This document shows positions 34,627 through 43,275 of a stretch of 64,000 bases of DNA, in pieces. This DNA is from Faecalicatena_A orotica. Lineage in GTDB: Bacteria; Bacillota; Clostridia; Lachnospirales; Lachnospiraceae. The stretch lies in assembly GCF_040545875.1 (NCBI RefSeq), contig NZ_JBEPMR010000001.1; one strand, given 5' to 3'. A program made the position numbers and the translations under genes. How positions within the stretch are numbered: position 1 is the stretch's first letter; each line of letters begins with the position of its first letter. Below the pieces are notes generated by a model. The model did no database searches and was not told where the DNA came from. It was given only the letters and a program-made list of their open reading frames with translations.

Positions 34627-35319
34627 CTAACCTCTTTTCCTAAAATTCTGCACGAACAGAATAGATATCAACATCTTCAGCATATACTTCGCAGATCCCG
34701 TTAAATTCAAATAACTCTCTCCGAATTGTCTTTCTTCCATTTTTACCTGAACCTCTGAAATCTTCGCTCCGTTCTTCAGAAGATAGGAAACCGTATCCGG
34801 TTCCGGCCCATAATTCAGATTCTGTGCAAACTCTTTTATCATTGGGCGTGAGAACATTCTCATACCGGATGTCGGATCAGACACCCTGATCCCGGTCGTC
34901 ATTTTAATGGCAACCGTAAGAATCTTGCTGCCGACCATCCTGAGTGACTTACTCTTTCTGTAATTCAAAAATCTGGAACCTATCACGATATCATATCCCT
35001 CTTTTATCCTGTCCAGCATTGCCTGAATGAATTCCGGCCGGTGCTGTCCGTCCGCATCAAACTGGATAGCATAGGAATATCCTTTTGTATATGCATATTT
35101 CAATCCAGCCTGAAAAGCTCCTGCCAGTCCCAGATTTGTAGGCAGATCTAATAATTCATATCCCTTCCTCCGGCAAATCTCTGCCGTCCTGTCTTTCGAA
35201 CCGTCGTTGACAACAACATAATCGTACTGCGCGTAATTGTCCCTTATATAGGTTACTACATTTTCTATATTTTCTTCTTCGTTATACGCCGGTATAACAA
35301 TCAGCAATTCACTCTGCAT
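34627..35319 (-). CDS. Polyprenyl-phosphate glycosyltransferase-like GT2 (DPM synthase type)
   Basis: A 230-residue GT2 enzyme that probably transfers a sugar from a nucleotide donor to undecaprenyl phosphate. The start LLIVIPAYNEEENIENVV, VVNDGSKDRTAEICR, QFDADGQHRPEF and SDPTSGMRMFSRP are the signatures of the DPM1/DPG subgroup. It has no C-terminal pair of membrane helices like long DPM proteins; the tail is only amphipathic (MLKMLISILFVQNFRKRG). It lies immediately before the DUF2304 gene. Confidence 0.93.
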   Translation of the reverse strand: MQSELLIVIPAYNEEENIENVVTYIRDNYAQYDYVVVNDGSKDRTAEICRRKGYELLDLPTNLGLAGAFQAGLKYAYTKGYSYAIQFDADGQHRPEFIQAMLDRIKEGYDIVIGSRFLNYRKSKSLRMVGSKILTVAIKMTTGIRVSDPTSGMRMFSRPMIKEFAQNLNYGPEPDTVSYLLKNGAKISEVQVKMEERQFGESYLNLTGSAKYMLKMLISILFVQNFRKRG

Positions 35320-35345
35320 ATTGATTTCCTTTCCTACTTATGTAT

Positions 35346-36482
35346 TTACAGGCTGTTGACTTTTTCAGCCACAATATCCCATGTATAGTTCTGCTTCAGT
35401 CTTTCAAAAGCCAGCCGGACCGCTTTTGCTCTTTCGTTCGGATTTTCAATTGCCTTTGTAAGAGCTTTTGTCAGTATAGCAACCTCATTGTTAGGAATTA
35501 CCATCCCGTATGCATCAGTAGGGAATGTCTCCCTCGCTCCGCCCTTTTCTGTTGTCACCACATAGCACTGGCAGACAATTGCTTCCAGAATGGATGTAGA
35601 AAATCCTTCTGAAAAAGAAGGCAGACAAAAAATATCTGTTTCTGCCAGAAGTTTCACTACATCTTCAAACGATCTCCTGCCAAGCGGAATTAAATGGTCA
35701 CTTTTATGCCCGGCTGCATACTTTTCAAGAATTCCGTCACCGGCCAAAAACAAATAGATATTTTGATGCTTTTTCTGTATTGTCTCAAATGCACTAATTA
35801 GCTGGGGAACTCCCTTTTCCGGCAGAAGACGGCCTGTAAACGCAATCACTACAGCATCTTCTGGAATACCGTATAACATCCTGTAATTCTTATCTTTTAC
35901 ATTAAGAATACTTTCAATGCCTTCCACATCAACAGAATTATACAAGATACCTTTGCCCTCAATATGAAAATGTTTAAGCCAGGATATACAGGCACTGGAG
36001 ACACCATAATAATCTTCACAAAATAACCGGCCGATTTTTGTAATCAGGTGCTCATAAATTCCTCCAATAAAATCCAATACTGGATTCCCAACTGATAAAT
36101 GACTGCTTCCGTGATCAATTGTAATCACTCTTACATGATTTTTATGTGCAAACCACTGTCCATATATAGAATGAATATAAAACCTTGTATTAACAATTAC
36201 AAAATCGAATTTCTTATTTTTCAGTATACGATGTATCTTTCTAAACTTACTATTCATTTTTAGAACAGGATATCTCCCGTCTAAAAGATTCATACACGGC
36301 ATTCTGTATACTGTAATTCCGTCCATTTTTTCATATTCTGCCTGATCCAGCAAATTAGATGTAACAACCGTTACGGAATTTCCCATTTCGATCAGCTTTT
36401 TTGCCAGATTATAAGTATAACGCTCAACACCACCCATATGTGGAAGATACTGTGCTGAAAATATACAATAAGAACGCCCCAT
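35346..36482 (-). CDS. Glycosyltransferase family 4 (GT-B fold)
   Basis: A 378-residue GT4 enzyme, started at the ATG at 36482 with AGAGGG upstream; another ATG 18 bp further up lacks one. The N-terminal YLPHMGGVERYTYNLAKKL is the acceptor-side glycine-rich loop. The donor-side domain has VIAFTGRLLPEKGVPQLISAF and PSFSEGFSTSILEAI with the EX7E motif. GT4 enzymes here usually add mannose, glucose, GlcNAc or galactose; the sugar is not deducible. It is the first gene of the minus-strand unit that runs down to the tandem GT2 gene. Confidence 0.93.
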   Translation of the reverse strand: MGRSYCIFSAQYLPHMGGVERYTYNLAKKLIEMGNSVTVVTSNLLDQAEYEKMDGITVYRMPCMNLLDGRYPVLKMNSKFRKIHRILKNKKFDFVIVNTRFYIHSIYGQWFAHKNHVRVITIDHGSSHLSVGNPVLDFIGGIYEHLITKIGRLFCEDYYGVSSACISWLKHFHIEGKGILYNSVDVEGIESILNVKDKNYRMLYGIPEDAVVIAFTGRLLPEKGVPQLISAFETIQKKHQNIYLFLAGDGILEKYAAGHKSDHLIPLGRRSFEDVVKLLAETDIFCLPSFSEGFSTSILEAIVCQCYVVTTEKGGARETFPTDAYGMVIPNNEVAILTKALTKAIENPNERAKAVRLAFERLKQNYTWDIVAEKVNSL

Positions 36483-36605
36483 TATGTCCCTCTTTCTCAT
36501 ATCATTTTATGTCAGATAAATACTATTTTACAATTCAATACGCCTATATTACCACTAATCCGTCATTTTTTCCAGTTATTTTTCCACGCCGCATCACAGT
36601 TCAAT

Positions 36606-36634
36606 TGATTATTCTTCCAGTTTGTCGTATAATG
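36606..36634 (+). promoter_or_regulatory. Sigma-A-type promoter for the CDP-glycerol transferase gene
   Basis: Plus-strand TTGATT (36606-36611), 17-bp spacer, TATAAT (36629-36634), giving a leader of about 95 nt before the ATG at 36737. The ~254-bp gap 36483-36736 separates divergent genes; I see no clear promoter for the minus-strand gene in it. Confidence 0.75.
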
Positions 36635-36736
36635 CAATCGTTACATCACTATATTTGGAAACATGAGGAACAGTAACAACAGATGATCATTTATTCATTT
36701 TTTGTTTCTTCATTTTATTTAGAAAGGAAATCATAA

Positions 36737-37879
36737 ATGTCCGATTATTTACAAACTATCTTGGCACGTATTTTGCGCCATCTTCTTAAATTACTCTCCG
36801 TTGGCAGGCAGCACGCAAAAAGGGTGGTCTTCTTCAGCTATTTTGGGTCGCAGTACTCCTGCAACCCAAAATACATCTGTGAATACATGCTGGAGCATGC
36901 TCCTGATTATGAAATCGTATGGGCTTTTGTACAGCCTGAAAAATTCTTATTCTTGGAGAAAAAGGGGATTAAAGTTACAAAGTACCTTTCCCTTCCCTTT
37001 TTAAGAATCTGCCTGACTTCCAGATATATTATTACAAACTCTGAGATACCAGCATGGTTCCCGCTCACCGGAAAACAGACGCTGATCAACACATGGCATG
37101 GCGGAGGCGCTTACAAAAAAGTCGGTGCCGCCTACCAGAAGGAAACTTCCGGCAAGCAGAAACGGGCCGCAATTGCACGTAAAAATCCCTGCATCTATCT
37201 CTCGAGTTCAAAAGCCTTCACTGAAATGACCTTGAAAGAAAGCTTTCAGCATACCGGAAAAGTTCTCTCCTTCGGCATGCCGAGAAATGATATGCTTGTA
37301 CGGCAGGACCGTGATGACCTGTACATGAAAATCAAAGATTTCTATCATATTCCTGCTGAAAACCACATCCTTTTATATGCCCCGACTTACCGGGATTCAA
37401 AAAAGGCTTCCGAATATCTGTTTGACTGTCCAAAAGTAAAACAGGCCTTGAGCAGGCGCTTCGGGGGCAGCTGGTCAGTCCTTTACCGGATGCATTATTT
37501 TGTCATGAACCAGCTTCCGGAATCTGACGATTATATCGACGCATCCGGATATCCTGACATGCAGGAATTGTTATATGCTTCTGATGTCCTGATTACAGAT
37601 TATTCCTCCTCCATGTGGGACTTTTCTCTAAAGAAGGGACCGTGCTTCCTTTTTGCAACAGATCTGGACCACTATGACCTTTCCAGGGGATTCTACACGG
37701 ATATCCATACATGGCCTTTCCCCCTCTCAGAGAATACCGAGGAACTGACTGCAGCCATAGAACATTTTGATGAAAGTCAGTATCTGGCTGATATCCAAAA
37801 ACATCTTGACGGTCTGGGAAATCAGGAATCCGGAAAGTCAGCGGAAAAGGTTTTTGAATATTTACAAAGTAATCAATAA
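36737..37879 (+). CDS. CDP-glycerol glycerophosphotransferase family protein (TagB/TagF-like)
   Basis: A 380-residue GT-B enzyme that transfers glycerol phosphate (or ribitol phosphate) from its CDP form to a lipid-linked glycan, as in wall teichoic acid synthesis. Family motifs are TWHGGGAYKKVG near residue 118, ILLYAPTYRDSKK near 215 and LITDYSSSMWDFSLKKGPC near 290. The N-terminal ~30 residues are amphipathic and likely bind the membrane. Its length suits a single-addition TagB-type enzyme more than the longer TagF polymerase. It is a lone plus-strand gene with its own promoter and terminator. Confidence 0.93.
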   Translation: MSDYLQTILARILRHLLKLLSVGRQHAKRVVFFSYFGSQYSCNPKYICEYMLEHAPDYEIVWAFVQPEKFLFLEKKGIKVTKYLSLPFLRICLTSRYIITNSEIPAWFPLTGKQTLINTWHGGGAYKKVGAAYQKETSGKQKRAAIARKNPCIYLSSSKAFTEMTLKESFQHTGKVLSFGMPRNDMLVRQDRDDLYMKIKDFYHIPAENHILLYAPTYRDSKKASEYLFDCPKVKQALSRRFGGSWSVLYRMHYFVMNQLPESDDYIDASGYPDMQELLYASDVLITDYSSSMWDFSLKKGPCFLFATDLDHYDLSRGFYTDIHTWPFPLSENTEELTAAIEHFDESQYLADIQKHLDGLGNQESGKSAEKVFEYLQSNQ

Positions 37880-37884
37880 CATGA

Positions 37885-37917
37885 ATGGGGAGCGCAGCAA
37901 AATGCCGTGCTCCCCAT
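37885..37917. terminator. Terminator between convergent CDP-glycerol transferase and acyltransferase genes
   Basis: ATGGGGAGCGC (37885-37895) pairs with GTGCTCCCCAT (37907-37917) with one mismatch, loop AGCAAAATGCC, then AATTTCTTTA on the plus strand. It probably serves both converging genes. Confidence 0.8.
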
Positions 37918-37968
37918 AATTTCTTTAAAAATAATATTCTTACATGAAATAATCTCCATGCAAGTATC

Positions 37969-38991
37969 TTACTTTGATCCCAATTTTATTTTATCAATCA
38001 ATTTATGAGCAAGCATACTGAGAACAATGCTCAGAGCAATCGTTATACAGGGTATTACAATAGTATTCATAAGCGAATTGTCTGAACCATCACCCAGTAC
38101 ATAATATTCGTAAAGAGACCTTAAAAATATATGGATCAAATATAACTCCAATGAACAGGCACCAAACTTACTCAAAAGACGGTTGAGCCAGCTACAATCC
38201 AACAGCCATAGAATCACCGCTGACAGAAAACAACAAATGAATCCAATTGGCAGATATACCACCCTGAATATACCAGCAACGCTTACCATATGGTTTATTA
38301 CAATTACAATAGCAACGGTTCCGATTGCTGCCGCTGCAATACCCAGAAACTGCATCCTGCTGAACTTGTGCCCCTCCATCACCCAGACCGCTAAAAGACT
38401 TCCAAGAACAAAACTGCTGATACGCCAGAATGCAATCTCCGTCACAGCAAAGTAGGATGGATTCACAGCATAGATAATAAGTGGCAGAATCAGGCTTAAA
38501 GCCATCAGTACAGCCTTCTTATAAACTGCCCCTCCTTTCAGAAAGCACTTGAAAATGAGCGGATAAACCGCATACAAACCAAGGATCAGCGCTATGTACC
38601 ATACTTCTCTGTCTCCACTTTTCCAAAAGGCAAGAAGGCTATAGTCTAAAAAGAACTTACCAATATCTTTTTTTACCCAAAGATCCTGCCATATCCAATA
38701 AGGAAGAGAGATTACTAAATACGGAATAAGTACGCGCAATGCTCTTTTTATATAAAATTCTTTAACATTCTCATTTTTTGTCATAGAATAGAACAAGCCT
38801 ATTCCTGACACAAGCAGAAACATTTCTACTCCGGTCATTCCCCGTTTCGTTACAAAACTAACGAGGGGCACTGAACGAAATAATTCCGGCCAGTGAAAGA
38901 GCATGATCCAGATAATTGCAATCCCCATAATCTGGCTCCTGTATGAACTTAGTATTTTCCAGCTTAGTTCTCTTCGTTGTTTACTTTTCAT
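37969..38991 (-). CDS. Acyltransferase 3 family membrane protein
   Basis: A 340-residue protein with about ten membrane segments, of the acyltransferase-3 family that O-acetylates or otherwise acylates surface polysaccharides. The catalytic His lies in IMLFHWPELF near residue 32, and the family's GVEMFLLVSGIGLFYS segment follows near 55. It is the last gene of a minus-strand unit that starts at tarI (46334) and ends at the terminator 37885-37917. Which sugar it acylates is unknown. Confidence 0.9.
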   Translation of the reverse strand: MKSKQRRELSWKILSSYRSQIMGIAIIWIMLFHWPELFRSVPLVSFVTKRGMTGVEMFLLVSGIGLFYSMTKNENVKEFYIKRALRVLIPYLVISLPYWIWQDLWVKKDIGKFFLDYSLLAFWKSGDREVWYIALILGLYAVYPLIFKCFLKGGAVYKKAVLMALSLILPLIIYAVNPSYFAVTEIAFWRISSFVLGSLLAVWVMEGHKFSRMQFLGIAAAAIGTVAIVIVINHMVSVAGIFRVVYLPIGFICCFLSAVILWLLDCSWLNRLLSKFGACSLELYLIHIFLRSLYEYYVLGDGSDNSLMNTIVIPCITIALSIVLSMLAHKLIDKIKLGSK

Positions 38992-39009
38992 AAATGAATA
39001 CTCTCCCCG

Positions 39010-40104
39010 CTAACGTATTACTTTTAATACCGCTGCATTCATTTTATACAAAATAAGATACAGTTTTATGAGATGATGTTTCAGCAGAATCTTCTGTATC
39101 CATTGAAACTTATTCAAACTCCGGTCTTCATGACTGTTCAGGGCACTTCTTATCGGCTCAAAGCTTATCATCTGCCTTAAACGTCTGCTTTTTTCTCCAA
39201 AGCTTTCTTTATTCTGTTCATGCATAAAATCAGTACGCATACAAGTACCAATCGTAATCATGGTTCCTTTTATAAAAACCTCCCTGAATAGCTGCGGTTT
39301 CTTGTACTTTTTTATAAATTCATCCTGCTTTCTTAGGACAATCAAAAAAACTTTATAAGCATCCGGCCGGTATCTCTTTGAGATGGAATCTGAACTATAT
39401 CGGTAATAATACAAGGGACAGTTATAGTAAGATATTTTTTTCGCTTTCTCAAATAGATTCAGATAAAAAATAATGTCCTGCGAACGTACCAGCTCGGGTT
39501 CAAAGCATATCCCTGTCTGTTTTAAAAAGGTATGCCTAATCAGTTTACACCACGTTCCGCCCATCATATTTTCCGGGGGCTGAAAACTGAAGTCTGGATG
39601 GCTGCGTACCATCGTCTTTAATTCCGCTTCATTCTTCATTGTATAATCAAACAATGCAATATCTGCCTTAAAAAATTGATTTGGGGCAATTTCATTGTTC
39701 TCTTTTACTGCATAATTCGTAAAAATCAAAATCTCGGTATCCAGTCCAACAGCCTTTTTATATGTTTCCTCACACATTTCCGGTGCACACCAGTCATCGG
39801 CATCTACAAAAGTAATCCATTCTCCTTCTGCCGCTTTAAGCCCGGTATTTCTTGCCACTGCAACCCCCATATTTTTCTGGTGAATCACTTTGATCCTTTG
39901 GTCTGTATTCCCATATTCATCGCAAATCTTACCCGAAGAATCCGTTGAACCGTCATCAATCAAGATGATCTCGATATCTTTTAATGTCTGACACAGCAGG
40001 CTCTCAATACATTTCCTTAAAAAATCTTCTTTAATATTGTAAACAGGTACAATGACCGAAATATCAGGTACCTTGTTTTCCCTATCTTTCACTGTTTCTC
40101 TCAT
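39010..40104 (-). CDS. Glycosyltransferase family 2
   Basis: A 364-residue GT2 enzyme of the EpsJ/WaaE-like type. Motifs are ISVIVPVYNIKEDFLRKCIE, ILIDDGSTDSSGKICDEY, NTGLKAAEGEWITFVDADDW (DxD) and later EPELVRSQDIIFYLNLFE, the acceptor/catalytic region. The C-terminal ~100 residues are basic and probably membrane-associated. Its start overlaps the preceding GT2 gene by 23 bp, so the two are translationally coupled. Donor sugar unknown. Confidence 0.92.
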   Translation of the reverse strand: MRETVKDRENKVPDISVIVPVYNIKEDFLRKCIESLLCQTLKDIEIILIDDGSTDSSGKICDEYGNTDQRIKVIHQKNMGVAVARNTGLKAAEGEWITFVDADDWCAPEMCEETYKKAVGLDTEILIFTNYAVKENNEIAPNQFFKADIALFDYTMKNEAELKTMVRSHPDFSFQPPENMMGGTWCKLIRHTFLKQTGICFEPELVRSQDIIFYLNLFEKAKKISYYNCPLYYYRYSSDSISKRYRPDAYKVFLIVLRKQDEFIKKYKKPQLFREVFIKGTMITIGTCMRTDFMHEQNKESFGEKSRRLRQMISFEPIRSALNSHEDRSLNKFQWIQKILLKHHLIKLYLILYKMNAAVLKVIR

Positions 40105-40963
40105 AATCCACGTATACTTTCTTCAAACTGTTTAAAGAGTCTATATAGTGTTCCAGCATAAAAATCATTTTTTTTCTTCTCCCGGGTATTGAGACATCCG
40201 TTGATGCATCCTCCAGATGGAACACTAAAATGTCCGGATTATAAGCCATTACTTTTCCGTCTGAAACCATATGCTTATAAAGGAATTCCTCTTCCCAGAA
40301 TAGGAAAGTACTCTCGTCAAGGCCATCATAATCCCGTATATATTCCTGGGAAAAAACAAGAAAACATCCATGTAGTTTTATATTTTCTGCATGCTTATAA
40401 AACATTGTCGGCTTTTTTTTCCAGCCTGTCAGCACGCCTTTTATTCCGGCCAATTTATAGTATAAGGGTGCATAATGGTATTTATATCGCCTTATATCCT
40501 TTTTGTAGTGATGTATCTTCTTGTCAATATCAGCTATATTTGAAAATTCAGGTTTTAAAGGATTTATGTCGCACCTACCATCCTTTGTTAAAATCATGGG
40601 ACCCATCACTGCAAAATGACTTCTCCTAAACTCCCTCTCGGTCTTATCCAAAAAAGCCTTCTCCAACAGAAAAACATCATTATTCATTAATACCATATAG
40701 TCTGGATTCCATCTGTTCTTTGCATAGACGAATCCTACATTATTTCCCCTGGCAAACCCAAGGTTTTCCGGATTAACCAATACTGTTACATGTGAATGCT
40801 GCTGATAAATCTTCTGCAGCTCTGTCCCAGTGTGATTCCCTGATGCATTATCAACAACCACAATATGATAGTTTTCAGTATCTATATTCTCGTTAATGTA
40901 CTGTATTGACTGCTTTGTTTCATTTATTGCCATATAATGAAGAATCACAAATACTATATCCAC
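40082..40963 (-). CDS. Glycosyltransferase family 2
   Basis: A 293-residue GT2 enzyme. The start IVFVILHYMAINETKQSIQY, HIVVVDNASGNHTGTELQ, LGFARGNNVGF and YMVLMNNDVFL mark the nucleotide-sugar domain; FLFWEEEFLYKHMVSDG corresponds to the catalytic ED region of rhamnosyltransferase-like enzymes. Cys is rare and no membrane helix is evident. It lies 4 bp after the epimerase gene and overlaps the next GT2 gene. Specificity unknown. Confidence 0.9.
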   Translation of the reverse strand: MDIVFVILHYMAINETKQSIQYINENIDTENYHIVVVDNASGNHTGTELQKIYQQHSHVTVLVNPENLGFARGNNVGFVYAKNRWNPDYMVLMNNDVFLLEKAFLDKTEREFRRSHFAVMGPMILTKDGRCDINPLKPEFSNIADIDKKIHHYKKDIRRYKYHYAPLYYKLAGIKGVLTGWKKKPTMFYKHAENIKLHGCFLVFSQEYIRDYDGLDESTFLFWEEEFLYKHMVSDGKVMAYNPDILVFHLEDASTDVSIPGRRKKMIFMLEHYIDSLNSLKKVYVDYERNSER

Positions 40964-40967
40964 AATC

Positions 40968-42050
40968 TTATTCCTCTCGATACGTCATATCGTAAATCAT
41001 CCGCTCATACATCTGCTCAAGTCCGACTTCAGGCTCCCAGCCAAGTGCACGCATTTTTGCTCCGCCAAGCTTCATTTTTACCGCAGGAGCATACCCGAAC
41101 GAAAGTACTGATTCCGGAATATCAAACTTGACCGCAATTTTTCCGCCACTGATTTTTTCAGCCACAAGGGCTGCCATCTGGCGAATCTGCATATGCGTTT
41201 CTTCGTTCACTACGTTGTATGCCTGTCCATTTTCACCGGAATAGCCGAGTATAAGCAGTGCCTTCAGGACATCCCTTGTATAGCAGTAATTTCCTTCCGA
41301 CGTACCTTCTGTATGAAGAACGATATCCTCCAAATGAATCGCACTCTTTGCAAATTGCACATATACCCGGTTGTCACTTGGAAGCACACCCGCCCCAAAA
41401 GTCTGGGCAAGCCTTGCTGTCCTGACCGGAACCTTATACTCTGATGCATATGCCGTGCAGAGGCATTCACAAATACGTTTTCCTTCTGAATAACTGCTTC
41501 TTACGTTCATGATGTCAATATAACCCAAATCTGTTTCTTCCACAAAATCCAGTTTAGGATCTGGCTTTCCATATACTTCCATTGATGAAACGTATACCAA
41601 TCCCCTTACCTGCTTTTCCCTTGCAAGCTCCAGTACATTTCTGGTTCCCTGATAAGCTGTTTCGATCGTGCACACCGGATGTTCCACCATGATTTTTGAC
41701 GCAGTTATGCTTGCTGTATGGAAAATATAATCGATTTTATCCCTATATTCAACCGGCTCTATAAGATCTCCGATATACAATTCAATATCATTTCTCTTCA
41801 AGAGTTTTCCATAGATCGCTTCCGCCTTATCACGGCTCCTGACTGCCGCGACAATATGGATATTCAGTTCATTCAGTCTGTTGCAGCATAAAAAGCACTT
41901 TGCTAACGAAGAACCAATCAGGCCTGTCGCACCTGTAATGAATACAGATGAATCACGGTAATACTCAAAGTTTATATTACTGGCGGCAATTAATTCCAAA
42001 TCTTCCAGCTGTCTGGATTTATCATAACCTTCTTTTATCTGTTCACTCAT
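40968..42050 (-). CDS. NAD-dependent epimerase/dehydratase (extended SDR)
   Basis: A 360-residue extended short-chain dehydrogenase acting on a nucleotide sugar or polyol precursor. The Rossmann motif GATGLIGSS is at about residue 40, preceded by a ~35-residue extension; the catalytic YxxxK is Tyr-Ser-Glu-Gly-Lys in RSSYSEGKRICE, with VYVSSMEVYG giving the Ser. Similar proteins accompany TarI and LicD homologues in related genomes, so it may make the polyol or sugar that is activated by CTP. The exact reaction is not deducible. Confidence 0.9.
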   Translation of the reverse strand: MSEQIKEGYDKSRQLEDLELIAASNINFEYYRDSSVFITGATGLIGSSLAKCFLCCNRLNELNIHIVAAVRSRDKAEAIYGKLLKRNDIELYIGDLIEPVEYRDKIDYIFHTASITASKIMVEHPVCTIETAYQGTRNVLELAREKQVRGLVYVSSMEVYGKPDPKLDFVEETDLGYIDIMNVRSSYSEGKRICECLCTAYASEYKVPVRTARLAQTFGAGVLPSDNRVYVQFAKSAIHLEDIVLHTEGTSEGNYCYTRDVLKALLILGYSGENGQAYNVVNEETHMQIRQMAALVAEKISGGKIAVKFDIPESVLSFGYAPAVKMKLGGAKMRALGWEPEVGLEQMYERMIYDMTYREE

Positions 42051-42059
42051 CGCCCACTC

Positions 42060-43244
42060 CTAATCCCGGTAAAAGATGTCTCTTGTATAAACTTTTTCTT
42101 TTACGTCATCTAACAGTTTATCGTATCTGTTTGCTATAATAACATCTGATGTTTCTTTGAAAAGAGGAAGATCATTGATCACCTCTGAATGATAAAACTC
42201 TTTTTCTGCAATTGTTGGTTCATAAACAACCACTTTTATTCCCTCGCCTTTTAATCTTTTCATGACCCCCTGTATAGACGATTGTCTGAAATTATCTGAA
42301 TTCGCTTTCATGGTAAGGCGGTAGACCCCGACAATCTGCGGTTTTCGCTTCAGGATCTGAGACGCAATAAAATCCTTACGGGTACGGTTGGCCTCAACAA
42401 TCGCTTCCATAATGTCATTTGGCACATCATTATAATTAGCTAAAAGCTGTTTCGTATCCTTCGGCAGGCAGTATCCGCCATAACCAAAAGAGGGATTATT
42501 ATAATGGCTGCCAATTCGGGGATCCAGACCGATCCCTTCAATAATCTGTTTTGTATCCAGACCTTTTGTCTCTGCATAAGTATCCAGTTCATTAAAATAC
42601 GCCACTCTCAATGCAAGATAAGTATTGGCAAACAGCTTAATTGCTTCGGCTTCCGTCGTATCAGTTATCAGAACCGGAACGTCCTCTTTGATTGCCCCCT
42701 CCTTTAGAAGATTTGCAAATTCTCTGGCCTTCTCATGAAGGAACACATTTCCTTTCGGCGCACCTGCAACGATTCTGGAAGGATATAAGTTGTCATACAA
42801 GGCATGTCCTTCCCTCAGAAACTCTGGAGAAAACAAGAAATTATGTTCACCGTACTCTTCAATCAGCCTGTTTGTATATCCTACAGGTACCGTTGATTTT
42901 ATGACAATCACAGCATTCTGGTTTGCTTCCAGAACCTGAGTGATAACTGCTTCCACAGAGGACGTATCAAAATAATTTTTCTCAGGATCATAGTTGGTAG
43001 GAGTTGCAATGATTACGTATTCTGCATCCTCCAGTTCCCCTGAAAATTCCGTTCCTGCCCTCAGATTTAAATCCCTGTGTTCCAAATACTCTATAATCTC
43101 TGCATCCTGGAGCGGTGACTTCCGTGAATTAATCTGTTCTGCCCTCTCCTTAGAAATATCATAAGCAAACACTTCATGATTCTGGGATAATAAGATTGCA
43201 TTAGAAAGTCCTACATACCCAATACCTGCAACTACAATTTTCAT
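42060..43244 (-). CDS. Nucleotide-sugar (UDP-glucose) 6-dehydrogenase
   Basis: A 394-residue enzyme of the UDP-glucose/GDP-mannose dehydrogenase family, oxidising the sugar C6 to the uronic acid with two NAD. The N-terminal VAGIGYVGLSNAILL binds NAD, IVIKSTVPVGYT and FLFSPEFLREG follow, and the catalytic Cys is in GYGGYCLPKDTKQL near residue 245. The C-terminal domain ends with VITNRYD-type IIANRYDKL. Length is that of short capsule Ugd proteins (HasB-like). It suggests an acidic (glucuronic) sugar in the glycan. Substrate is inferred. Confidence 0.92.
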   Translation of the reverse strand: MKIVVAGIGYVGLSNAILLSQNHEVFAYDISKERAEQINSRKSPLQDAEIIEYLEHRDLNLRAGTEFSGELEDAEYVIIATPTNYDPEKNYFDTSSVEAVITQVLEANQNAVIVIKSTVPVGYTNRLIEEYGEHNFLFSPEFLREGHALYDNLYPSRIVAGAPKGNVFLHEKAREFANLLKEGAIKEDVPVLITDTTEAEAIKLFANTYLALRVAYFNELDTYAETKGLDTKQIIEGIGLDPRIGSHYNNPSFGYGGYCLPKDTKQLLANYNDVPNDIMEAIVEANRTRKDFIASQILKRKPQIVGVYRLTMKANSDNFRQSSIQGVMKRLKGEGIKVVVYEPTIAEKEFYHSEVINDLPLFKETSDVIIANRYDKLLDDVKEKVYTRDIFYRD

Positions 43245-43275
43245 AATTCATTTTCTCCTCTGTGACTTGTTCTTT

